A stretch of DNA of 64,000 nt from BQJU01 sp964015035. GTDB taxonomy: Bacteria > Bacteroidota > Bacteroidia > Chitinophagales > Saprospiraceae. Each line of letters starts with the position of its first letter. Within the stretch, counting starts at the first letter, position 1. The stretch covers positions 1 through 64,000 of the forward strand of contig CAXHCA010000002.1 of assembly GCA_964015035.1 (NCBI GenBank), in the 5' to 3' direction. The notes below the pieces were generated by a model. It saw nothing but the letters and a program-made list of their open reading frames with translations. It made no database searches and was not told where the DNA came from. Below, in pieces: positions 49,994 to 58,484 of the stretch. The translations under genes and the position numbers were made by a program.

Positions 49994-52780
49994 CTATTGT
50001 AAAATCGATCCCGGCGTTTTACCGTATTTATCCCCAAAACATTTTACAAAATAGGCGGTGCTGCTAAAGCCGGTCGCAAAAGCGATTTCCGACACATTTC
50101 CTTCCCGCCTTTGCAACAACTCGAGAGCCCGTTGAAGCCGAAAGGAACGAATAAATTTATTGGCAGATTCATCAGTGAGGGCTTTAAGCTTGCGATTGAG
50201 GTGGACGCGACTCATGTTCATTTCTTCAGCCAAGAATTCCACGCTAAATTGTTCATTGGCCAAGTTGGCTTCCACAACAGATCCAATTTTTTCCAGAAAG
50301 GCTTTATCGACAGCATTTAGACTTAAAGTCTGAGGTTCAAAAGTGGTTGCTTTCGCAAATCGACTCCGTAAATGGCGGCGAATTTCGATCAAATTGCGCA
50401 CGCGAACCTCCAATTCTCGGGTATCAAAGGGCTTTACCAGATAATCATCCGCACCGGTTTCCAGTCCCTTCATCTTTTCCTCCTGGGCGGCTTTGGCGGT
50501 GAGAAGAATGACGGGAATGTGGCTGGTCCTGGGATCGGTCTTTAAGGTTTGACAAACCTCATATCCATTTTTTAGTGGCATCATCACATCGCTGATCACC
50601 AGGTCGGGTTGATGTTCCAAGCCACGATCGATTCCTTCTTGACCATTGACCGCTTCCAGAATGTGAAAAGTAGTGACCAAATGCTGTCGAATATAGGTCC
50701 GTACATCTGCATTGTCTTCAATGATAAGAACAGTTGGACGAGTATCTGCCGTGCCCTCTTCCGGATGATCGTCACGCTCTATGGGCAGATTGGTAAAAGA
50801 CTCATCAATGATTTCTTGAAGGTCATTTTGCAACGCACTAACCTCTTCCGATTCATTTTCAAAATCTGCTTCGTCAAAATGAGCTCTACCTTTTAAAAAT
50901 GACAGGGTAAATTGTGTGCCCTTGCCTTCGGTACTTTCTGCTCGGATAGTGCCGTGGTGCAATAGAACCAGTTCTTTTACCAGTGCCAAACCGATGCCAG
51001 TGCCTTCCTGCTCTCGAGTTTCAGAGTTGTCCACCTGGTAAAAGCGATTATAAATATAGGGCAATCGCGCTGCCGGAATGCCGATGCCCGTATCCTGAAT
51101 CAGTACTTCCACCTTTTGGGAGGTAACCGTTATCATGACGGATATTTCACCGTTTTCTTCCGTAAACTTAAAGGCATTGGAAAGCAGGTTATAAAAAATC
51201 TGCTCCATTTTACTTTTGTCAATAAATAAGGAAATATCCTTTTGTTGGGCAATAAATTGTAAGCGAATCTTTTTTCTTTCCGCCAGAGATTCAAAAGACA
51301 TAACAATACCCTTCAGCAGGGTAGAAAAATTACATTCCTTAATTTTCAAATCCATTTTTCCCGCCTCTAGTTTGGACAAATCCAGCAGTTGATTAATGAG
51401 TTGCAACAAACGTCGGGAATTGCGGTGAGCGAGTTGTAATAATTGCTTGTTCTTAGAATTTTCTTCCACTTGCAGCACCTGTTGAATAGGCCCCATCAAC
51501 AGCGTCAACGGTGTGCGAAATTCATGGGAAATATTGGCAAAAAAGCGGGATTTCAATTGGTCCAGTTCCTTAAAACGCTGCTTTTCATCTCTAATGGTAT
51601 TGATGCGTTCAAACAAGCCATAAAACAGCACGCCTGAAAACAGAATGGTGCCGATTTGCATGGCGTATTTTGTTACTGTGATGTAAGGTAAAAATTCAAA
51701 GGTCCTAAGAATTTGGATCACAGAACCAACAAGTAAGATGGCGATAGAAATCAATAAAATTCTGGCGCCTTCTTCTTTTTTGCTAGCGAGTAAAAATATG
51801 GGGCCCATGCTTAGGAATAACCAAAAGATGATGAAGATATTGCTGCTAATCGAAATCACGATTAGATTCGGAGTAAATAGCTCGGCAACAAAAGGAAAAA
51901 GAGCAACAAATAGGTAGTAATAAGAATACCAGCGAAAATATCGAGGGTATCGTTCTGACAGACGAAGATAATGACTCCCAAACAAGGAGTAGGAAATGAC
52001 TATGCCTGAGATAAATATATATTGTGAATAGATGTAAACCTTAGGATATTGATAGATAAGCAGGTCTTCGATAATTCCAAATATTGCCAGGAAGTAGCCC
52101 ACAAAAGAGAGCATCAACAAGGCAAAATAAATGAATATTCGCTCTCGGAACATGCCGTACATAAAAAGGCTGACCAGGGAAAATAGTAACATCACCCCCG
52201 TATAAAAACTTTGCGAAGCATACTTTTCAAACAAAAATAAAATCAATGCATGTCCCTGTTTAACAAATAGCTCCGATAGATGATTTTGCTGAATGGGCCT
52301 CGGGAAATAGCACTGAAAGTAGAAGTCTTTCTGTTGCCCCGGCCCCAGGCTGTAAGGAATATAATTTTGTGCTACCGGTAATTTTTTTTCGATGGTTCGC
52401 AAATCATATCCGGTAGCTTGTTCATCCGTTATTTTTCCATTTTCGACAGTATACATCCTGATAGAGGCTGCATTTTTACAAAATTGAAAATAGTGCTCAA
52501 GTCTTTCCCTGGTCGCATTGATCAGCCGGATTCTCGACCAGGTGTAAGTTGCCTCATTGGTCATCAAGTTTGGCTCCAGCCGAATAAATTGACTGGCCGG
52601 AAGTTGCAGCACTTCGTCAATCTGATACACTCTTTCCGGATCAAACAATACTTTCATAGAATCCCCCAGACTGATATTCCAGGCGATTTCCTCCTGATAG
52701 ATATGGGTATAAATGCTATCTGAACCCAATGTGCTGCTCAAAAACAAGAGCTGAAAGCACCACAAAAATATACACCTCAT
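49994..52780 (-). CDS. 7TM-DISM hybrid histidine kinase / response regulator / AraC protein
   Basis: A 928-residue one-protein two-component system. The order is: signal peptide, an extracytoplasmic sensor (about 25-185, 7TMR-DISMED2-like), seven membrane segments (about 190-390), HisKA with FFANISHEFRTPLTLL (His419), HATPase with NLLSNAFKFTEENGEI, DTGIGIP and GTGIGLAL, a receiver domain (about 682-800) with phosphoacceptor Asp731 in VISDVMMP and Lys in LVKPF, and a C-terminal AraC double helix-turn-helix (about 825-928). It can therefore sense, phosphorylate and bind DNA. It lies downstream of the DUF4838 gene on the same strand, 207 bases away, and may control it. Confidence 0.92.
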   Translation of the reverse strand: MRCIFLWCFQLLFLSSTLGSDSIYTHIYQEEIAWNISLGDSMKVLFDPERVYQIDEVLQLPASQFIRLEPNLMTNEATYTWSRIRLINATRERLEHYFQFCKNAASIRMYTVENGKITDEQATGYDLRTIEKKLPVAQNYIPYSLGPGQQKDFYFQCYFPRPIQQNHLSELFVKQGHALILFLFEKYASQSFYTGVMLLFSLVSLFMYGMFRERIFIYFALLMLSFVGYFLAIFGIIEDLLIYQYPKVYIYSQYIFISGIVISYSLFGSHYLRLSERYPRYFRWYSYYYLFVALFPFVAELFTPNLIVISISSNIFIIFWLFLSMGPIFLLASKKEEGARILLISIAILLVGSVIQILRTFEFLPYITVTKYAMQIGTILFSGVLFYGLFERINTIRDEKQRFKELDQLKSRFFANISHEFRTPLTLLMGPIQQVLQVEENSKNKQLLQLAHRNSRRLLQLINQLLDLSKLEAGKMDLKIKECNFSTLLKGIVMSFESLAERKKIRLQFIAQQKDISLFIDKSKMEQIFYNLLSNAFKFTEENGEISVMITVTSQKVEVLIQDTGIGIPAARLPYIYNRFYQVDNSETREQEGTGIGLALVKELVLLHHGTIRAESTEGKGTQFTLSFLKGRAHFDEADFENESEEVSALQNDLQEIIDESFTNLPIERDDHPEEGTADTRPTVLIIEDNADVRTYIRQHLVTTFHILEAVNGQEGIDRGLEHQPDLVISDVMMPLKNGYEVCQTLKTDPRTSHIPVILLTAKAAQEEKMKGLETGADDYLVKPFDTRELEVRVRNLIEIRRHLRSRFAKATTFEPQTLSLNAVDKAFLEKIGSVVEANLANEQFSVEFLAEEMNMSRVHLNRKLKALTDESANKFIRSFRLQRALELLQRREGNVSEIAFATGFSSTAYFVKCFGDKYGKTPGSILQ

Positions 52781-52987
52781 GGGATCGTTTTTAGCTAACC
52801 GGGACTTATTGGTTAAAAATAGGCAATTATTGAGACTATGAAAACTCTTTCGAATAGGACTTCTTTACTGCAAAAACATCACTTGCCATTTGCCTTTCCT
52901 GCCCCGCTGTACATCATCGCGGATGGCGACAAACCAGTTTTCTACTCTTGAAAAGCAAGATCGGGCGAAATGAATTTCGCAACCAGG

Positions 52988-55213
52988 TTACAAGACCAGC
53001 CACTCATCCGCAAAGATCCAGGACGGCAAGCCAGCACCGTGATGCCAATCTGGGGGCGTGAGCATATTGATGGCCTTCACCTTTAGGTAGCGGGCCTGCA
53101 CCGGGGAAAATGTCAGCTCAAAACGCTGGGTATCATTGACTTTGCTATCGGGGTTGAGAGGTCTTTCATTACCGACCGTGCCGAGGGTTTGAAACTGCTT
53201 GTCTTCTCCGGCGCAGGAATAGGTAACCGAAGTCGGGAAAAAGACGAGATGATTGACCACTTGCAGGAAGTTGATATTGGTATAGGTTACCTTCTGTACA
53301 CTGCCCAAATCAAGGATGGCCTCCAGATGATTGCCTTCAAAGCCCAGCCAATTGGCGTAGAAACTGGCGCCACCAAATGCCCTGTCGGTGAGTACTTGCG
53401 GGTCTTCGTCGGCATACTTCTTGGGTTGGGTGAGCAACTCAATGGGTTTACCGGCTGCTCGATTGGGTAGAAAGGCCAGGGCGATAGTGGCTTCCCAGTC
53501 GGATAAATATTCCTGCACCGTGTACCCCATTTCATTCATCAACGTGATGTTGTTTTTATCGCAGGTTGCTTTGAAGCGATCCAAAGTAGCACGGAAAACC
53601 GGAGACAACTGCCCATCTTCTCCCAGCAGGGAAAATTCGGGAGAAATGTTTTTGCGGCAAGCTTCCAAAGTTGCATAATCCAGTCCGATCCCTGCCCGGG
53701 CAATGCGTTGCAACAATCCGATATCTCCCGCTACAGCCGCCTCCGCCAGGCGGAAGCTCTTGTGGAATGCTCCCAGTTTTTCGGGGCTCAGAAAACTATT
53801 AAAAGCCTGCGAGGGATCGCCGTAAAGAAATAGAAAATAATCGGGATCAGCGGCCAGTGCATCGTGCAGATCGGTGATGTATTGGCGAATATGTTCCGCA
53901 GCGGCGCCGTAATAATGGTTCGTAAAATCCGTAATGATTTCCTCCACATCTGCATCTGGATTCCAGAGGAGTTTGGCCATCAAATAGATGCGCAGATCGT
54001 AGAGGTCACTGGGATGATTGCTATGTTGCTCAAATACCCATTTGGCACCACTGTCGCGGAAAAATTGTAGATTAGGTTGTAGTGTGCGCAGGTTGGGAAA
54101 AGGCGCTAGAAAATTGGTAAACTGAGTGGTGTAATCCCAGATGCGCAAGGTGGCGTCCAGCTTATTCCAGGCCTGCATGTCATCAGCAAAATCGGTGCAT
54201 TTGTCTTCGATCGAACCGCTGCGGTCACATTCTATGGAGCAGAGGGTGATCAGTACATTATCGGCAGGCTTCACGGTACCCGGCTTACGCGTATATTGAT
54301 AAGCCAGTGTGGAAATGATTTTGTTGGGAAATTTAGCGGCCACCTGATTGACAAAACGGAGTAAGGTACCGGTCGGGCCGCCATATTGCTGATCGGATTG
54401 GCTACAATTGGGACAAGTACAATACTGCGTATTGTCATCCGAACTCACCGATACCACCAGCGCCTCCGGATGGCGATCAAAATGCGCCTGTACAGAATCG
54501 ATGACCACCTTCAGCACCTCGGGATTGGTCAGGCACAGTTGGGTTGAAATCCGCCGCCCATCGCGCAGTGCATAATATTCGGGATGCTGCGCCAGGAACT
54601 GCTCTCGGGGTAAAAAGCGATGAAAGGTATGCACCCGTGCCTCCGGCGCATAATACGGGAAAGCTGAGGTAGTCACTTTTAATTTACGCGCAAAGGCTGG
54701 ATGCTCATACACGGCCCGTGCGTGGACGGTTCTAGTGGAAATTGGTGGGACATATTCGTAATTTAGCCCCTCAGGTAATGCCAATTCTTCAAAATGGGGA
54801 ATCACCTCTACATCAGCATCCAACCAGCGATAGCCCAACTCGCGTTCCAAAAAATCGTAGATGGCATAATATAAATGGACACTATCACTGGCTTCAATCA
54901 ATAAATGATCTTCCAGCATTTCATACCTCACCTTACCTGATTGCAGTGGATTAGCGGTGTTGTTTTCACTGGTAATCCGCAATTCAATATAGGGTAGTGA
55001 ACCGAGTTCTCCTTTGCTCACGACTACCGGCACAGAGGTGCATTGTCCTAATATAAAAGCCAGGTCGTTGGCTTGTGAGTGGGCAATCGGATCGGGATTA
55101 AATACATATAGGGGTTCCTGCTGCCCGGCAGTGAATAATTGTACCGTAGCTTCAGGGTGCTGACAAGAAAAGAGGATAATTAGCAGGGCTATGGTATAGA
55201 GGTATTTAAGCAT
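52988..55213 (-). CDS. DUF4838 lipoprotein (glycosidase-like)
   Basis: A 741-residue lipoprotein with lipobox LFSC (Cys17). An N-terminal alpha-glucuronidase/hexosaminidase-like domain (about 25-130, with LLIEASDSVHLYYAIYDFLERELGYRW in outline) is followed by the DUF4838 TIM-barrel-like domain (about 170-470) with VSVSSDDNTQYCTCPNC and LRIWDYTT. A C-terminal discoidin-like beta domain (about 600-741) may bind sugar. The fold suggests a glycoside hydrolase on the cell surface or in the periplasm; the substrate is unknown. It is 23 bases downstream of the kinase/M23/aminotransferase fusion gene and so co-transcribed with it. Confidence 0.85.
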   Translation of the reverse strand: MLKYLYTIALLIILFSCQHPEATVQLFTAGQQEPLYVFNPDPIAHSQANDLAFILGQCTSVPVVVSKGELGSLPYIELRITSENNTANPLQSGKVRYEMLEDHLLIEASDSVHLYYAIYDFLERELGYRWLDADVEVIPHFEELALPEGLNYEYVPPISTRTVHARAVYEHPAFARKLKVTTSAFPYYAPEARVHTFHRFLPREQFLAQHPEYYALRDGRRISTQLCLTNPEVLKVVIDSVQAHFDRHPEALVVSVSSDDNTQYCTCPNCSQSDQQYGGPTGTLLRFVNQVAAKFPNKIISTLAYQYTRKPGTVKPADNVLITLCSIECDRSGSIEDKCTDFADDMQAWNKLDATLRIWDYTTQFTNFLAPFPNLRTLQPNLQFFRDSGAKWVFEQHSNHPSDLYDLRIYLMAKLLWNPDADVEEIITDFTNHYYGAAAEHIRQYITDLHDALAADPDYFLFLYGDPSQAFNSFLSPEKLGAFHKSFRLAEAAVAGDIGLLQRIARAGIGLDYATLEACRKNISPEFSLLGEDGQLSPVFRATLDRFKATCDKNNITLMNEMGYTVQEYLSDWEATIALAFLPNRAAGKPIELLTQPKKYADEDPQVLTDRAFGGASFYANWLGFEGNHLEAILDLGSVQKVTYTNINFLQVVNHLVFFPTSVTYSCAGEDKQFQTLGTVGNERPLNPDSKVNDTQRFELTFSPVQARYLKVKAINMLTPPDWHHGAGLPSWIFADEWLVL

Positions 55214-55236
55214 CTTTTTTGCGGTAAGATAAGGGT

Positions 55237-58200
55237 TTAATCAAATTGAATAAAATCCTCCTTCAGGACCAACGCCAAATTTTCCAATAAAAAGTCGGCA
55301 TTCTTCTGGTCAAAGCACATCGGAGGTTTGATCTTTAAGACATTGTGAAAGGGGCCATCAGTACTCATTAAAATGCCGCGTGCACGCATACGGTTGGTCA
55401 GATAGGCGGCGGCTTCAGCAGCGGGTTCCAGGGTATTGCGATCTTTCACCAACTCCATGCCGAGAAACAATCCGTGACCACGCACATCACCGATGATGGA
55501 AAAGCTCGATTGTAGTGCCTTCAATTCCTGAAGCAAATAGTTGCCGATCGTTTTAGCGTGTGCTTGCAGGTGCTCTTCTCGCACAATTTTCAACACTTCT
55601 CGTCCAATGGCACAAGACACCGGATTGCCGCCAAATGTATTGAAATATTCCATGCCATTGGCGAAAGCCTCCGCCACTTCTTGGGTGGTCACTACAGCAG
55701 CCAATGGATGACCATTGCCAATTGGTTTGCCCATGGTGACAATATCCGGCACGACCCCTTGCAATTCAAAACCCCAAAAGTGATCGCCTACCCGCCCAAA
55801 ACCAACCTGTACCTCATCGGCAATACAAATTCCTCCGGCACCTCTGATGTACTGGTAAGCCTCTTGGAGATAGCCTTTTGGCAATACAATCTGCCCACCA
55901 CAACTCAAAATGCTTTCGCAAATGAACCCGGCAACATTTTGGCCCTGAGCCTGAATATCTTCAATCGATTTTTGGATATGGGCTGCATATTTTGCGCCAG
56001 CGCCCTCCCCACGATACAAGCCACGATAGGTATCCGGAATAGGCACGATGTGGGTATTTGACGGTGCCCCTTGACCGCCTTTACCATCAAATTTGTAGCT
56101 ACTCACATCTACACAAGCACCGGTATTGCCGTGATAACCCACTTCTACCGCAATCATATTTTTCTGACGGGTATATGTCTTGGCCATACGCAGGGCCAAT
56201 TCGTTGGCTTCGCTACCCGAATTGACAAAGTACACCACCGATAATTCTGATGGCATAGTGGACAGCAATTCTTCCGCAAAGGCAGTGATGTTTTCGTGCA
56301 AATATCGGGTATTGGTATTCAAAACCGCCATTTGTCGCTGTGCAGCCCGCACCACGCGAGGATGCTGATGGCCAACGTGTGGCACATTATTGACCGTGTC
56401 GAGATAGCGGCGGCCCGTGACATCATACAGGTATTGCTTGAACCCACGAACCATGTATAGCGGTTGTTCATAAGAAACTGATAAACTTTTACCCAGACTT
56501 TTGTGACGGATTTTTAGAATTTTTTGGATAGAACTTGGCTTTGGCTGTTGATCCAATTTCGGAAAGAATGGACCGGGGTCAGGACAAATACTTAGCCAGA
56601 TATCCCGCTCTTCGGGAAACCCTACACCTGGATAGTCGCCTTCCATACCCAGCATGTCTAACATCAATTGAAAGTGTAAGTGGGGGGGCCAATTGCCATT
56701 CTCCGGCGGCGGTCCAACCGTGGCAATAAGTTGACCTTTTTTCACTGGCATGCCCGGTGTAATTCCTTGTAAAGACTGGACACTCAGGTGGCCGTAGAGG
56801 CTAAAAAAGGTCAACTTTTCCGATACCAGATGTTCTAGAATAATGGTCGGGCCATAATCACGCTCGCCCACATTGTTGCGCACACTGTGCACCTTCCCAT
56901 CTTGTAAGGCATAGACCGGAGTTCCGGCAAGGGTCCATATATCAATACCAAGGTGTACCGTCCGCCACTGAGCCCCGGAATTGCCCTCCACTTTGTAGGC
57001 ATCCGTGGTGTAAATCGGGCGCACCTCTCCGTAACCACCAATGCCAATATCGGCGCCATGATCGTCCAGCAGGCGATCGACCAGTTTTTGAAAAGGCTGG
57101 ATGGATTCAAAATTTTCGTTATTCCCCAAATCCAAACTGCCTACACTCAAATCAAAAGGCATCACCTTTTTACCTGAAAAATCGATTACAGTCGCACACT
57201 TGCTATCATGCTGAGCGGCCCATTCCTGAAAAGCGGCATGCTTCGGACAGGGCGGTAGTCCACAAGCATGGCGGAAAGTATAATGAGCCCGTGCCGGGTC
57301 AACTGTTCTGAATTTTTGGAGCAAATCCCACGCTGGTTTTACACTGATTTGCAGGTATTCATTTTCGGGTTCCTGATATTTGTTCCAGGCTGCATTAGCC
57401 ACGGTGATCATCAAGCGTGCCCCCATTAATGGAAATAACACAGCCAGTTCTTCTTCCTGAATCGGAAATTCCCGATGATAGCCTTTCACTACATCAGCCG
57501 CTGCCTGTAGGGGGGCGGGCTGGTACATACTGGCATAGGCACAGGCGATGGCCAGTTCGTTGATGGTCTGTGTAAATAAAGCATCACCAAAATCAATCAC
57601 ACCGGTCACCTGTGGATTTTTATAGTCCTGATTGACCAGCAGATTGTGTTCGTGGGCATCGTTGTAATTGACACTTTGGCGCAAACTGTCCAACTGCGGC
57701 AAAGCTGCTTGCTCAAATAGATCCCAAAAGTAACCGGCGATTTCCCGGGCGTCTCTACCTTCAATATATTCCAGATATTTCTTGGAATAGAGTGTCTCAC
57801 TCGGATTCCATTTGTAAAACCGATGCGCCGTTGGATGGTCAAATCCTGTCAAATGTTTGGACAACAATCCAGCGGTTCTGCCCCAACTTTCCAAGATTAA
57901 TGGTGACCTCGGATTTACTTCATCCATCATCCGTCCAGGTACCCATTTTTGTAGCCGCAAAATGTGTCCTTGATCCAACACCACATAAGAACTTCCTTCC
58001 TTAGCGGGAATTGCCACAGGCAGGTTCAACGGAAACCCCGATGTACGCAAGTGACTGACGATATTGTTTTGAAAATCAATAAATTGTACATCCTGTCCAG
58101 GTCGACTAATCTTAACGGTATATTCTTTTTCTTCCTCACTTTTCAGATAGAAATTAAAATCCACCTCCCCCATCAATCGCTTGATTTTTCCGGTGATGCC

Positions 58201-58272
58201 ATAGTGCTTTTGCACCCATTCAGCCGCTTGTTTTTCAGTGATGTTACTTGAGAAAGAGCCTGTTTCTTGCAT
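55237..58272 (-). CDS. Three-domain fusion: APH-type kinase, M23 peptidase-like, class III PLP enzyme
   Basis: A 1011-residue protein without signal peptide. Residues 1-340 form an aminoglycoside-phosphotransferase-like kinase, with catalytic NYNDAHEHNLL (202-212) and metal motif VIDFGD (225-230). Residues about 430-560 form an M23/LytM-like domain with all zinc ligands present: HLGID (440-444), YGHLS and HLHF (531-534). Residues about 590-1011 form a class III aminotransferase-fold enzyme with SGSEANELALRMAK, IADEVQVGFGR and the Schiff-base lysine in TMGKPIGNGHP (near residue 860). The ends match human hydroxylysine kinase (HYKK) and the phospholyases PHYKPL/ETNPPL, which act in sequence. 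It therefore probably phosphorylates and then cleaves an amino alcohol such as 5-hydroxylysine, or ethanolamine. The role of the middle domain in the cytoplasm is unexplained. Confidence 0.88.
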   Translation of the reverse strand: MQETGSFSSNITEKQAAEWVQKHYGITGKIKRLMGEVDFNFYLKSEEEKEYTVKISRPGQDVQFIDFQNNIVSHLRTSGFPLNLPVAIPAKEGSSYVVLDQGHILRLQKWVPGRMMDEVNPRSPLILESWGRTAGLLSKHLTGFDHPTAHRFYKWNPSETLYSKKYLEYIEGRDAREIAGYFWDLFEQAALPQLDSLRQSVNYNDAHEHNLLVNQDYKNPQVTGVIDFGDALFTQTINELAIACAYASMYQPAPLQAAADVVKGYHREFPIQEEELAVLFPLMGARLMITVANAAWNKYQEPENEYLQISVKPAWDLLQKFRTVDPARAHYTFRHACGLPPCPKHAAFQEWAAQHDSKCATVIDFSGKKVMPFDLSVGSLDLGNNENFESIQPFQKLVDRLLDDHGADIGIGGYGEVRPIYTTDAYKVEGNSGAQWRTVHLGIDIWTLAGTPVYALQDGKVHSVRNNVGERDYGPTIILEHLVSEKLTFFSLYGHLSVQSLQGITPGMPVKKGQLIATVGPPPENGNWPPHLHFQLMLDMLGMEGDYPGVGFPEERDIWLSICPDPGPFFPKLDQQPKPSSIQKILKIRHKSLGKSLSVSYEQPLYMVRGFKQYLYDVTGRRYLDTVNNVPHVGHQHPRVVRAAQRQMAVLNTNTRYLHENITAFAEELLSTMPSELSVVYFVNSGSEANELALRMAKTYTRQKNMIAVEVGYHGNTGACVDVSSYKFDGKGGQGAPSNTHIVPIPDTYRGLYRGEGAGAKYAAHIQKSIEDIQAQGQNVAGFICESILSCGGQIVLPKGYLQEAYQYIRGAGGICIADEVQVGFGRVGDHFWGFELQGVVPDIVTMGKPIGNGHPLAAVVTTQEVAEAFANGMEYFNTFGGNPVSCAIGREVLKIVREEHLQAHAKTIGNYLLQELKALQSSFSIIGDVRGHGLFLGMELVKDRNTLEPAAEAAAYLTNRMRARGILMSTDGPFHNVLKIKPPMCFDQKNADFLLENLALVLKEDFIQFD

Positions 58273-58341
58273 TGGTCAGGGAAGGTTTTGACAAAAAATC
58301 ACATTCTTCAACAGGTTTCATTCTGCCAAAGAACAAAAGAT

Positions 58342-58349
58342 CAAAGATA
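58342..58349 (-). promoter_or_regulatory. -7 box of the fusion gene
   Basis: On the minus strand TATCTTTG matches TAnnTTTG, 69 bases upstream of the fusion start. No TTG partner is seen at the normal distance. Confidence 0.4.
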
Positions 58350-58484
58350 TGGATTCTCGGGTGGGAATGGTAGGGAGGATTATTCACAATTTGGCCTATC
58401 GCAACATCAAAGCCATTACATGGTTAATCCTACCCGATTGGGTTGTCAACCTATTTCAAGGCCGGTATCATCGGTTAGCGGCAC

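Noticed and set aside
55237..58272. Assembly artefact joining three genes
   Set aside because: The frame is continuous across all three domains with plausible linkers, and kinase/phospholyase fusions are known in bacteria.
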